Shown here: in pieces, positions 27,529 to 36,079 of the stretch
Layout: each line of letters begins with the position of its first letter
Position numbering within the stretch: the stretch's first letter is position 1
Source: Iodobacter fluviatilis
GTDB taxonomy: Bacteria > Pseudomonadota > Gammaproteobacteria > Burkholderiales > Chitinibacteraceae
Direction: 5' to 3'
DNA length: 64,000 nt
Assembly: GCF_004194535.1 (NCBI RefSeq)
Contig: NZ_CP025781.1
Coordinates: forward strand, 248,001 to 312,000
Notes under the pieces: model-generated
What the model saw: the letters and a program-made list of their open reading frames with translations, nothing else
What the model was told of the DNA's origin: nothing
The model's database searches: none
Program-made: the position numbers and the translations under genes

Positions 27529-29184
27529 ATGAACTGGTTTCATAGTTGGAAAGTAAGCAGCAAGCTCATAGTTTCATTTATTACTGTGCTAGCACTACTG
27601 CTGGGGGTGGCGTTTCTGGGTTATTCATCCACCAGTAAAACCAACGAGTTGATTGGCGAGATGTACGCCAATCAACTCACCCCCATTAAAGATATCGCCA
27701 ATGCAAATATGCAGGCGATCTACATCAACCGCGCGCTTTACCGCTACGTATTAGAAACCAACCGCAGCGATATGGAAGCCACCGAAGCACGCATGATGAA
27801 GTTTGAAACGGAGATGGTTCGGCTGCTGGATAAATACCGCAAGACTGAGCTCACCCCCATAGAAATCGATGCACTGAAGCGTTTTGATGCCTCATGGCCT
27901 CCCACTAAAGAAGCCGCCAAAGAAGTGATGCAACACTCCTATGCAGATAACGGGGATGGCAAAGAAAACAAAATCGCTTTTGATATCCTGACCAAAAAAG
28001 CCAGACCCTTATTTGATAAATCAGATGACATCCTTACCGAGCTGGTGGAGATCAATTCAAAACTAGCAGACGACGCACTAGGCCAAAGCAAAAAAACCTT
28101 TGAAGGCACGGTAAAGGAAATTGCCTTTGTCTCTGGCGTGGCCATTTTGCTTGGGATATTTCTAGCCCTTTTAGTCACCCGTAGCATCCAGCGCCAATTG
28201 GGGGGCGATCCATCCTACGCTATGGGTATTGTGGCCCGTGTTTCTGATGGTGATTTAGCCGTGCCGATCCGCCTAAGCGCCAATGATGATTCCAGCCTGC
28301 TGGCCTCCATCAAGGGCATGACCCACCGGCTATCTGGCACGCTTACAGAAATTGGCTCGATGGCCAATGCCATTACCAGCGCCTCGGAACAAGTTTCATC
28401 CTCGGCCAATTCTTTATCGCAAACCTCTTCCGAGCTAGCCGCAAGCGTAGAAGAAACCAGCGCTTCGATCGAACAAATGACCGCCACCGTTACCCAAAAT
28501 GCCGACAACGCAAGGGTAACGGAAAGCATTGCTTCTAAATCTGCCGGTAGCGCCACCGAAGGCGGCAAGGCCGTTAGCGATATGGTGCACGCCATGAAGG
28601 AAATCGCCTCGCGCATCACCGTTATCAATGATATTGCCAACAAAACCGACCTACTTGCCATCAATGCCGCGATTGAAGCCGCCCGCGCAGGCGAGCATGG
28701 CAAGGGCTTTGCCACCGTGGCCGTTGAAGTGCGTAAATTGGCCGAGCGCTCACAAGTGGCCGCAAAAGAAATCGGCGATTTAGCCGGTAGATCCGTTGGC
28801 GTTGCCGAACGTGCAGGGACTTTGCTGCAAGAAATGCTGCCGGGTATTGATCAAACAGCCACACTGGTGCAGGAAATCTCCGCCGCATCGCGCGAGCAGC
28901 GTGGCGGCATTGATCAGATTAATGTGGCCGTTACCCAAATCAATGGCGGCATGCAATCTTCCGCAGCTTCCGCCGAAGAGCTCAGCTCTACCTCAGAAGA
29001 GCTCAGCGCCACGGCCATGCAATTGCAGGAGCTACTACAGCAATTTAATTTACGTGGCAGCAAAAGTACCCGGCGTAGCAGCGCTCACACTCTCGTCCGT
29101 CGAGCGGTCGTACCTATTCCTTCCAATCACTACGATGAAGACTTGGATGATGATGTAGATGACGATAAGTTCAGCAAATACTAG
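27529..29184 (+). CDS. methyl-accepting chemotaxis protein (copy B)
   Basis: 551 residues with AGGAG before the ATG. TM1 is at about 12-31; the periplasmic helical sensor spans about 32-196, with [19 protein letters not shown] and [17 protein letters not shown] helices as in four-helix-bundle (4HB_MCP) sensors. TM2 is at about 197-217, followed by HAMP and a signalling domain nearly identical to copy A, with the same acidic tail. It has no CheR-binding pentapeptide. It should report a small-molecule signal to the CheA/CheW encoded around it. The stop codon lies within the CTAG target of an R1 element. Confidence 0.92.
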   Translation: MNWFHSWKVSSKLIVSFITVLALLLGVAFLGYSSTSKTNELIGEMYANQLTPIKDIANANMQAIYINRALYRYVLETNRSDMEATEARMMKFETEMVRLLDKYRKTELTPIEIDALKRFDASWPPTKEAAKEVMQHSYADNGDGKENKIAFDILTKKARPLFDKSDDILTELVEINSKLADDALGQSKKTFEGTVKEIAFVSGVAILLGIFLALLVTRSIQRQLGGDPSYAMGIVARVSDGDLAVPIRLSANDDSSLLASIKGMTHRLSGTLTEIGSMANAITSASEQVSSSANSLSQTSSELAASVEETSASIEQMTATVTQNADNARVTESIASKSAGSATEGGKAVSDMVHAMKEIASRITVINDIANKTDLLAINAAIEAARAGEHGKGFATVAVEVRKLAERSQVAAKEIGDLAGRSVGVAERAGTLLQEMLPGIDQTATLVQEISAASREQRGGIDQINVAVTQINGGMQSSAASAEELSSTSEELSATAMQLQELLQQFNLRGSKSTRRSSAHTLVRRAVVPIPSNHYDEDLDDDVDDDKFSKY

Positions 29185-29344
29185 CAGCCTGTCGGCCTTA
29201 AGCGATCGTAGCGAGGGAAAGACCGGTTTGAGACAGATTTAGCGAATTTTTGAGGCGAATAGCTGGCTATTCAACGAGAAAATGCGTGAAATATGGCCAA
29301 ATCCGGCTTTTCCGTAGTAGATCAGTCTTAAGTCCGACAGGCTG
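29185..29344 (+). repeat. R1 MITE-like element, copy 2
   Basis: 160 bp with R1 terminal repeats and about 95% identity to the copy at 841. It is flanked by CTAG (which contains the receptor's TAG stop) and ATAG. It is absent at the equivalent place in copy A (23541), which gives a natural empty site. Confidence 0.85.
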
Positions 29345-29346
29345 AT

Positions 29347-29414
29347 AGGGTCTGTTGACGTTTCATACACAGCTGCGTTTGGCCCAGTTTTGGGGCTAAA
29401 CCCGAAGGGCTGAG
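29347..29414 (+). repeat. R2-derived fragment before cheW copy B
   Basis: AGGGTCTGTTGACGTTTCAT followed by the GCCCAGTTTTGGGGCTAAAC segment and CCCGAAGGGCTGAG of R2. It runs into the cheW ribosome site. Confidence 0.7.
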
Positions 29415-29424
29415 GAGAAGAACC

Positions 29425-29961
29425 ATGAAAGAGCGTCTTGATGCTAACGATGCAAAGCACACCAACAAGTTTCACTGCGTCACCTTTATTTTGGGGGAAG
29501 ATCTGTTTGGGATACAGATTAATTTCATCCGTGAAATCATCGAATTTGAAGGGATTACCCACGTCCCAATGATGCCTAATTTTGTAAGGGGCATTATTAA
29601 TCTACGTGGCTCGGTGGTGCCGGTGATTGATCTCTCCGTGCGTTTTGGCCGTGAGCTAACCGTGCTTAAGCCCTCTACCTGCGTGGCGATTCTCTCTTTA
29701 CCGGGGCTGGAAGGCTATTCTGAGGTGGGCATTTTGCTAGATGCGGTGTGCGAGGTATTAGAGATTCCTATGGAGGATATTGACCCGACCCCCACTTTTG
29801 GCGCGCGCATTCGTGGCGATTTTATTCAAGGCATCGCCACCATTGAGGAGCGTTTTGCCATTTTACTGAATGTGCAACGTGCGCTATCGGTGGCCGAACT
29901 GAGCGCCATGGCCGAATCCGTAATGCAGCTGCATTTTGCCGATGACACCGAGGTGGCTTAA
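29425..29961 (+). CDS. cheW: chemotaxis coupling protein CheW (copy B)
   Basis: 178 residues, nearly identical to copy A. It has the same GAGGAG ribosome site and the same CheW blocks (FILGEDLFGIQINFI, NLRGSVVPVIDLS). It couples the copy B receptor to CheA. The stop TAA is followed at once by the TTG of cheR. Separation from the receptor gene by R1 and R2 DNA (240 bp) may lower or change its expression relative to copy A. Confidence 0.93.
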   Translation: MKERLDANDAKHTNKFHCVTFILGEDLFGIQINFIREIIEFEGITHVPMMPNFVRGIINLRGSVVPVIDLSVRFGRELTVLKPSTCVAILSLPGLEGYSEVGILLDAVCEVLEIPMEDIDPTPTFGARIRGDFIQGIATIEERFAILLNVQRALSVAELSAMAESVMQLHFADDTEVA

Positions 29962-30837
29962 TTGACAGATGCCGCTTCAAAGAAAGACCAGCATCAATTT
30001 GATACAGGTCCTACTCTTAATCAGATGGAGTTCGAGCAATTTCGCCACTTTATTTTTTCTGAGGCGGGCATTGATATGCCGCCCAGCAAGCGGGCGCTCA
30101 TTCAATCTAGATTGGCGGTTAGATTACGCGAGCTAGAGCTCAATAGCTTCAGCGCTTATTGGCAAAAGTTACAACACCCCAGTGGCGCAGCTGAACGGCA
30201 AAAAGCCATTAATCTGCTTTCTACCAATGAAACTTATTTTTTCCGCGAACCCGATCATTTCACTTGGCTACAGCAGCACGTTATTGAGCTATCCAAACAT
30301 GGTAATCGGCATATTAAAATATGGTCCGCAGCCTGCTCTACAGGGGAAGAAGCCTATACGATTGCAATCGTGCTAGCCGAAGCACTTGGCATCAATGGCA
30401 ATTGGCAACTTTTTGCCTCTGATATCAACACACGCGTTACCGCGTTTGCCAAAAGAGGCGTTTACCCATTAGAGCGCGCCAAGAAAACCCCGCCTCATCT
30501 ATGGCAAAAATATTTTTTACGTGGCCGCGATGAATACAGCGGCCAAGTTCGCATGGTTCCCCAATTAATCAAACGAATTAATTTTTTCAATCTAAACTTA
30601 CTGCAAAGCGATGCGTATCAGCAATCTGGGTTTGATATTATTTTTTTACGTAATGTGCTTATTTATTTTAATGAAGAGACAAAATTAAAAGTATTGGGCA
30701 ATTTATGCCCTAAGATTATAAATGGCGGCCATTTATTAATTAGCCATGCTGAAACAATACGTAATAAAGAACTACCCTTATTTATGGATGGCCCTTCACG
30801 TTACTGCGTAAATCAACCTTTTAACCCACACCGGTGA
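29962..30837 (+). CDS. cheR: chemotaxis methyltransferase CheR
   Basis: 291 residues if started at the TTG that abuts the cheW stop; an internal ATG 22 codons later is the alternative. The N-terminal helical domain is followed by the SAM-binding domain with [26 protein letters not shown] and [13 protein letters not shown], all standard for CheR. It methylates glutamates in receptor coiled coils using SAM. The extreme 5' end of this gene is also present in copy A before the IS remnant. cheB follows after 4 bp. Confidence 0.93.
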   Translation: MTDAASKKDQHQFDTGPTLNQMEFEQFRHFIFSEAGIDMPPSKRALIQSRLAVRLRELELNSFSAYWQKLQHPSGAAERQKAINLLSTNETYFFREPDHFTWLQQHVIELSKHGNRHIKIWSAACSTGEEAYTIAIVLAEALGINGNWQLFASDINTRVTAFAKRGVYPLERAKKTPPHLWQKYFLRGRDEYSGQVRMVPQLIKRINFFNLNLLQSDAYQQSGFDIIFLRNVLIYFNEETKLKVLGNLCPKIINGGHLLISHAETIRNKELPLFMDGPSRYCVNQPFNPHR

Positions 30838-30841
30838 CCCT

Positions 30842-31918
30842 ATGGGCATTAATGTTTTAATCGTTGATGATTCTGCTGTAGTACGAGAGATCCTGACTCA
30901 GGTGCTGGATGCTGCGAGTGATATTAAGGTGCTTGCCGCCGTGCCAGATCCAATTTTTGCCATGCAAAGAATGAAAATACAATGGCCTGATGTGATTGTG
31001 CTTGATATTGAAATGCCGCGTATGGATGGCCTTACCTTTCTACGCCGCATTATGGGCGAGCGCCCCACCCCCGTTGTGATCTGCTCATCTCTTACAGAAC
31101 AAGGCGCCGATATCACTATGGATGCGATGTCAGCGGGTGCAGTCTCTATCGTCACAAAACCTACCCTTAATCTCAAAACCTTTTTGCAAGGTGCGGGCAA
31201 TGATTTAGTACAAGAAGTGCGTGCCGCTGCCGCCGCCAGAATGAGCTCGATGCGGCCATTCAAGACCCAGCATGATAGATCCATGCCCGGCCCAAAACTC
31301 ACTGCGGATGCCATACTGGAAGCACCATCGGGTAAAACGATGTTTCGTACTACCGATAAACTGATCGCAGTGGGTACATCTACTGGCGGCACACAAGCGC
31401 TGGAATTTATACTCCCTAAATTACCCACCAATTGCCCTGCAATGGTGGTGGTACAACATATGCCTGAGCAATTTACCCGTGCATTTGCCGAACGCTTAAA
31501 CCGTATTTCGGAGGTGGAAGTTCTTGAGGCAAAAGATGGCGCAAGACTGATGCCTGGCCTTGTATTGATTGCGCCTGGCGGCCGACATTTACTAGTAAAA
31601 CGCAGCGGCGCACAATATATCGCCGAGGTAAAAGACGGCCCGCTGGTTTCTCGGCATCGCCCATCAGTGGATGTACTATTTCGCTCTGTTGCCATTAGCG
31701 CAGGCAGCAATGCCCTAGGAGTGATTATGACGGGGATGGGGGATGATGGCGCGCGCGGCCTGCGTGAAATGCACGATGCTGGCGCACGTACCTTGGCCCA
31801 AGATGAAAAAACTTGCGTCGTATTTGGCATGCCCAAAGAAGCCATTGCCCATGGCGGCGTGGATGAAGTTGTTTCTCTAGCACAAATTGGGCAAACACTG
31901 GCAGCGCAACGGAGTTAA
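30842..31918 (+). CDS. cheB: chemotaxis protein-glutamate methylesterase CheB
   Basis: 358 residues. Receiver domain with D55 ([11 protein letters not shown]), a linker at about 125-170, and the esterase domain with [11 protein letters not shown] (catalytic Ser), QHMPEQFT (His) and [11 protein letters not shown] (Asp). It removes receptor methyl groups or deamidates glutamines when phosphorylated by CheA. It completes the adaptation pair with CheR. No CheD is present in the cluster. Confidence 0.94.
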   Translation: MGINVLIVDDSAVVREILTQVLDAASDIKVLAAVPDPIFAMQRMKIQWPDVIVLDIEMPRMDGLTFLRRIMGERPTPVVICSSLTEQGADITMDAMSAGAVSIVTKPTLNLKTFLQGAGNDLVQEVRAAAAARMSSMRPFKTQHDRSMPGPKLTADAILEAPSGKTMFRTTDKLIAVGTSTGGTQALEFILPKLPTNCPAMVVVQHMPEQFTRAFAERLNRISEVEVLEAKDGARLMPGLVLIAPGGRHLLVKRSGAQYIAEVKDGPLVSRHRPSVDVLFRSVAISAGSNALGVIMTGMGDDGARGLREMHDAGARTLAQDEKTCVVFGMPKEAIAHGGVDEVVSLAQIGQTLAAQRS

Positions 31919-31925
31919 CACCACC

Positions 31926-33128
31926 ATGCCTCATTTAGAAAAATGGCGTAACCGTATTGCCTTAGTGGTGGATGACTCCCCAAGCCATTGTCTGGCGGCC
32001 GTTGAATACCTCACAGATATTGGTTTTGCCCACGTCTATGTTGCGCAAGACGGCAAAGAAGCCTTAGATATCTTACAAACAATTGAGCATGTTGACTTTA
32101 TTTTGACCGATTTAAGAATGCCTGGCATGGATGGCATTGAATTTCTGGGCTGCTTGGCTAAGGCATCCAAACAGTATTTTATTTCTGTGATGAGCGAAGT
32201 ACCACGCGATGTGCTAGATACCGTGCAGGGCATTGCAGATGCCTCCAGCCTAGAATTATTAGCCGTGATGCAAAAGCCGCTCACGCCTGAATCGATCTGT
32301 ACCCTACTCAAAAAATCCAACCCAAACTTACAAACCAGTAACACCATTTGGCCACTTTTTAACTTTAGCACTGATGAAGTCTCTCTTGCGCTGGATGCGC
32401 ACGAATTACATTTCTATTTTCAACCCAAGGTCACAATTGTTAATAAAAAACTCATAGGATTTGAAGCGCTGGCCCGCTGGCTACATCCAATACACGGCGT
32501 ACTGCCACCGATTGCTTTTATTCATCATGTGGAACATGGAGAATTAGCCCTGCGCTTTTTTTATGACTTAGTCGGCGCAAGCTGCGATATGTTAAAAAAA
32601 TTGCATACGGTGGCCGGCGGCATTCATTGCTCTATTAATTTACCCGTTCCTTTATTAGATCGCCCAGAGCTGGTAGATAAAATGCAGTCAATTGTTGAAG
32701 CCAAAGGCATTGAGAGCAGATTCATTATTGTTGAAGTCACCGAAACCACTTTAATGTCAAATCTAGCCACCTCTCTAGGGGCTTTAGCAAGGCTGAGAAT
32801 AAAAGGCTTTGGCGTAGCGATGGATGATTACGGCTCAGGTTATTCTTCCATGAAACAATTATCCCGCTGCCCCTTTACCGAAATAAAAATTGATAAAGAA
32901 TTTGTGCATGACACAGTACATCGCCCAAAGAAACTTGCTATTTTGACTTCGGCTATTTCTATGAGCCAACGCCTTAATCTAAAAGTAGTCGCAGAAGGCG
33001 TTGAAACAGAAGAAGATTGGAATCAATTATCCGCCTTGGGCTGCGATATTGCCCAAGGCTACTTTATTAGCAGACCTATCCCTGAAGAAAAAGTTTTGGC
33101 ATGGATTGCCCTATGGCAATCCCCATAG
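31926..33128 (+). CDS. response regulator with EAL c-di-GMP phosphodiesterase domain
   Basis: 400 residues from the ATG at 31926 (GGAG 11 nt before); the longer frame from 31887 is rejected because it overlaps cheB without a ribosome site. Receiver domain (1-125) with D62 in LTDLRMPGMDG. EAL domain (about 155-395) with EALARW, the metal/substrate residues in SINLPVP, VEVTET, DDYGSGYSS, KIDKEF, VAEGVET and QGYFISRP, all retained, so phosphodiesterase activity is predicted. As the last gene of the chemotaxis operon it probably lets CheA or another kinase control c-di-GMP breakdown. Confidence 0.9.
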   Translation: MPHLEKWRNRIALVVDDSPSHCLAAVEYLTDIGFAHVYVAQDGKEALDILQTIEHVDFILTDLRMPGMDGIEFLGCLAKASKQYFISVMSEVPRDVLDTVQGIADASSLELLAVMQKPLTPESICTLLKKSNPNLQTSNTIWPLFNFSTDEVSLALDAHELHFYFQPKVTIVNKKLIGFEALARWLHPIHGVLPPIAFIHHVEHGELALRFFYDLVGASCDMLKKLHTVAGGIHCSINLPVPLLDRPELVDKMQSIVEAKGIESRFIIVEVTETTLMSNLATSLGALARLRIKGFGVAMDDYGSGYSSMKQLSRCPFTEIKIDKEFVHDTVHRPKKLAILTSAISMSQRLNLKVVAEGVETEEDWNQLSALGCDIAQGYFISRPIPEEKVLAWIALWQSP

Positions 33129-33138
33129 CAAAATAAAA

Positions 33139-34089
33139 TCAAACCAAAGTATTACTTGGCTCACCCGCTAAAAAAGCATCAATATTATGTATCAGCTGAT
33201 CGGCCAATTGCTGCATGGTAAAGCGCCCTGCCCATGCAATATGCGGGGTAATAATTAAATTAGGTAACTCAATATCTAATAAAATATTACCATTTCGTGG
33301 TGGCTCCTCAATCAGCACATCCAAGCCCGCCCCACCTATATATCCTGCCTGCAAAGCCTTTAATAACGCCGCCTCATCCACCAAACCGCCTCTTGCGGTA
33401 TTAATTAATACCGCATCGTTTTTCATTAACGCTAATTCAGCCTCAGCAATTAAATGCCGTGTTTCTGTATTGAGCGGGCAATGCAAACTAACAATATCAG
33501 CCAGCCCCAAGGCTTGATTAAAGGGAATATAACCCTCACGCGTTACGCTCGCATTTTTTCTCTCGGCAAATAACACATGCATGCCCAAGGCCCTCGCCAA
33601 GCCCGCCATGGCTTGCCCTAATGCGCCAGAACCCACAATCACCAAAGTACTGCCCGCCAAATCTTGTATCGGCGCAGAAAAATGACAAAAACTCTGCGCT
33701 TGTTGCCATTTACCTGCCAGTACATCAATGCGATAAGTGAGTAATTGCCGGCGCAAGGCCAGCATCAACATTAAGGCATGCTCAGGAACTCCAGATAAAG
33801 CGTAATCACGAATATTACAAACACGGATACCCCGCGCTTTACACGCTGCCAAATCAATCTGGTTATAACCGGTTGCGGCAACCGCAATCATTTTTAAATT
33901 TGGGCAGGCTGTAATCGTTGCCGCCGTAATGGGGACTTTATTGCTAATCGCAATTTCTGCATTTTGTAATCGCCCCGCCACATCAGCAGCAGCCGTATTG
34001 GCATATTCCTGCCATTGATGTTTGGCTTTTAAGGGGAGTAAAGTGAGGGGTAATGAATCTCTGTCTAAAAATACAATTCTTGGCAACAT
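33139..34089 (-). CDS. hprA: D-2-hydroxyacid dehydrogenase (glycerate/hydroxypyruvate reductase type)
   Basis: 316 residues from the ATG at 34089, which has GGGA before it and gives the usual family length; upstream in-frame codons are not needed. NAD-binding loop VIVGSGALGQAMA, catalytic Arg in NTARGGLVDE, Glu in LDVLIEEPP, and His in ITPHIAW. ATGYNQIDL is the substrate loop. It reduces hydroxypyruvate or a related 2-oxo acid. It converges with the RR-EAL gene, 10 bp away. Specificity within the family is inferred from length and overall similarity. Confidence 0.85.
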   Translation of the reverse strand: MLPRIVFLDRDSLPLTLLPLKAKHQWQEYANTAAADVAGRLQNAEIAISNKVPITAATITACPNLKMIAVAATGYNQIDLAACKARGIRVCNIRDYALSGVPEHALMLMLALRRQLLTYRIDVLAGKWQQAQSFCHFSAPIQDLAGSTLVIVGSGALGQAMAGLARALGMHVLFAERKNASVTREGYIPFNQALGLADIVSLHCPLNTETRHLIAEAELALMKNDAVLINTARGGLVDEAALLKALQAGYIGGAGLDVLIEEPPRNGNILLDIELPNLIITPHIAWAGRFTMQQLADQLIHNIDAFLAGEPSNTLV

Positions 34090-34188
34090 AAATAATCCCA
34101 TATTAAAAACCCACGCCTTGTTCTGCGCAAGCGGAAGATGATCAAGCAAATAGCAGAGCACTTACATTTTCTATAAAGGTAAAAAACC

Positions 34189-34740
34189 ATGCATCAAGTC
34201 GATATTTTTCTTGCCCCAGGTTTTGAAGAAATAGAATTAGTAACGGTGGTTGATATTCTACGCAGAGCCAATATCAATACCCGCCTAATTGCTGTGGCAG
34301 ACCATACCGCAGTTATGGGGGCACACCAAATCACCTTAGAAGCGGACATAACACTGGCTCAAGCCGACAATGACACACAGATGTTAGTGCTACCCGGCGG
34401 TGGGCCTGGCACACAGGCAATGATGGCCTCTGTAGAGTTAATCAGCCGGCTTAAAGCCCATTTTGCCGCAGGCCGCCCCATTGCCGCTATTTGCGCGGCC
34501 CCAATGGTGTTAGCCAAAGCAGGCCTACTTAGAGAAAATAAAGCCACATGTTTTCCCGGCTGCGAAGCCCCATTGCTCGCTGCAGGAGCCATCATTAGTG
34601 GCGGCGATGTCATTGTAGATGGTCTTATCACCACATCTCGCGGGCCTGGTACGGCTGCTGCATTTGCTTTTGAGCTGGTCCGCCAAATTAAAGACGAAGC
34701 CATTTCCCAAGCACTGCGCACAGAAATGCTATTTGATTAA
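34189..34740 (+). CDS. yajL: DJ-1/PfpI-family protein (YajL-like)
   Basis: 183 residues. Active Cys is C102 in AAICAAP with the conserved Glu in GFEEIE, and the family end motif TSRGPGTAAAFAFELV. DJ-1/YajL proteins act as redox-sensing chaperones or glyoxalase/deglycase enzymes. The gene is divergent from hprA and ends 73 bp before an R2 element. Confidence 0.9.
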   Translation: MHQVDIFLAPGFEEIELVTVVDILRRANINTRLIAVADHTAVMGAHQITLEADITLAQADNDTQMLVLPGGGPGTQAMMASVELISRLKAHFAAGRPIAAICAAPMVLAKAGLLRENKATCFPGCEAPLLAAGAIISGGDVIVDGLITTSRGPGTAAAFAFELVRQIKDEAISQALRTEMLFD

Positions 34741-34813
34741 ACGTATATTTATGCAGCAAAATAAAATAAGGCACAGCCCACAAAACACATAAAAATCACG
34801 AATAGATACCACA

Positions 34814-35084
34814 CTAGGGTCTGTTGACGTTTCATTCGCCATTGCGCTGAGTCGGAAAACGGCCAGGCACAAGGCATGTGACGAAGGCAATAACGGGTTA
34901 TTGTCGAGGAGCATAACGCAGTGAATGGCCATTTTCCGGCTCAGCCCTTCGGGTTTAGCCCATTTTTGGGGCTGCACGGCGTTAAAAATCGCTCATGGTA
35001 CTCGTACCATGTCGCCATTTTCTCCTTGTTCAGCCCCAAAACTGGGCCAAACGCAGCCGCGAATGAAACGTCAACAGACCCTAG
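34814..35084 (+). repeat. R2, complete copy: 271-bp cloverleaf repeat
   Basis: 25-bp perfect terminal inverted repeats starting CTAGGGTCTGTTGACG and ending in CTAG. Two internal long stems: 34846-34865 with 34926-34945 (18 of 20 paired), and 34953-34971 with 35034-35052 (17 of 19). Each contains a smaller hairpin (CAATAACgggTTATTG; CATGGTActcgTACCATG). No coding sequence is seen. Partial copies lie at 650, 18504, 20926, 23541 and 29347. Confidence 0.88.
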
Positions 35085-35177
35085 AACAATAACCATGCAT
35101 ATTGCATTTTTAGTACAGAGGATTGCTTGCTGTGGCCGCGCTGCCTTCTGTAATATCAACACTAAAGCAATCATCGT

Positions 35178-35213
35178 AAAAAAACCCACAACATGCTTGT
35201 GGGTTTTTATTGT
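35178..35213. terminator. bidirectional terminator
   Basis: AAAAACCCACAA-catg-CTTGTGGGTTTTT hairpin with A and T tracts on its sides, just after the orphan cheR stop on the minus strand. The rest of 35085-35222 shows no gene. Confidence 0.75.
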
Positions 35214-35222
35214 TTTCGCTCA

Positions 35223-36038
35223 TTACACCAGCTCATAAACCGTTTTACCACGCAATTTAAACAGCTGCGCAGCGTGATATAGGTTTTCCGAATGGCCTAC
35301 TACCAATAAACCCGATGATTTCATTTGCGGAGCAAAGCGCTCTAAGATTTTAAACTGGGTTGGCTTATCAAAATAAATCATCACATTGCGGCAAAAGATC
35401 ACATCATAGGGGCCACGAATTGCCCATGTGGCTTCAACTAAATTCAGCCGCTTAAATGTAATCATATCGCGCAATTCTTGTTTGGCCTGATAGTGACCAT
35501 CTGCCATTTTATCAAAAAAACGCTTAACTCTTTGTGGGCCTAAACGCTCAACTTCTTCCCCTACATAAATCCCCAAGCGCCCCGTTTCTAGCACATTGGT
35601 ATCTAAATCGGTTGCGATGACTTTGACTGGCGGATGCATGCTATCAAACGCTTCGCAGGCCGTCATTGCAATACTATATGGCTCTTCGCCGGTACTGGAA
35701 GCCGAAGACCAAACATTTAAGGTGCCAGCGCTACGATGAGCCAATAAATGCTCAGCCAGAATCGGGAAATGATGCGATTCCCGGAAAAACGAAGTGAGAT
35801 TAGTTGTTAAAGAGTTAGTAAATAGCTCAAATTCTTTGCTATTGCCGCGCTCTAAAACCTGCAAATATTCATTAAAAGTATGCATACCCAACGCCCGTAG
35901 GCGTTTGGCTAAACGGCCGTAAACCATATCTTGCTTAGCAGGAGATAAGGCAATACCTGCGTAGTTATAAATTAACTTACGCACCTTTTCGAAGTCTTGC
36001 TCCGTAAATTGGAATTCACGAGAAGGTGTAGGCAGCAT
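35223..36038 (-). CDS. cheR: CheR-family methyltransferase (orphan)
   Basis: 271 residues from the ATG at 36038. An AAAGG ribosome site is 7 nt before that ATG but touches the alternative ATG at 36044, so the shorter start is preferred. It has the CheR all-alpha N-domain, then NVWSSASSTGEEPYSIAM, IATDLDTNVL and DVIFCRNVMIYFD. No receptors or other chemotaxis genes are adjacent. It is clearly different from CheR at 29962 and is closer in pattern to the enteric type. It probably serves receptors encoded elsewhere in the genome. Confidence 0.92.
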   Translation of the reverse strand: MLPTPSREFQFTEQDFEKVRKLIYNYAGIALSPAKQDMVYGRLAKRLRALGMHTFNEYLQVLERGNSKEFELFTNSLTTNLTSFFRESHHFPILAEHLLAHRSAGTLNVWSSASSTGEEPYSIAMTACEAFDSMHPPVKVIATDLDTNVLETGRLGIYVGEEVERLGPQRVKRFFDKMADGHYQAKQELRDMITFKRLNLVEATWAIRGPYDVIFCRNVMIYFDKPTQFKILERFAPQMKSSGLLVVGHSENLYHAAQLFKLRGKTVYELV

Positions 36039-36079
36039 GGTCATCCTTTAAGCTTAATTTCTTTAAAAACAATAAGACG

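Noticed and set aside
28215-28715. 166-codon frame opposite the receptor signalling domain (and its equivalents at 22572 and 22851)
   Set aside because: Antisense shadow of the receptor gene, repeated in both copies because the DNA is duplicated.
30898-31845. 315-codon minus-strand frame opposite cheB
   Set aside because: Shadow of cheB codon bias; low-complexity Ser/Ala-rich translation with no motif.
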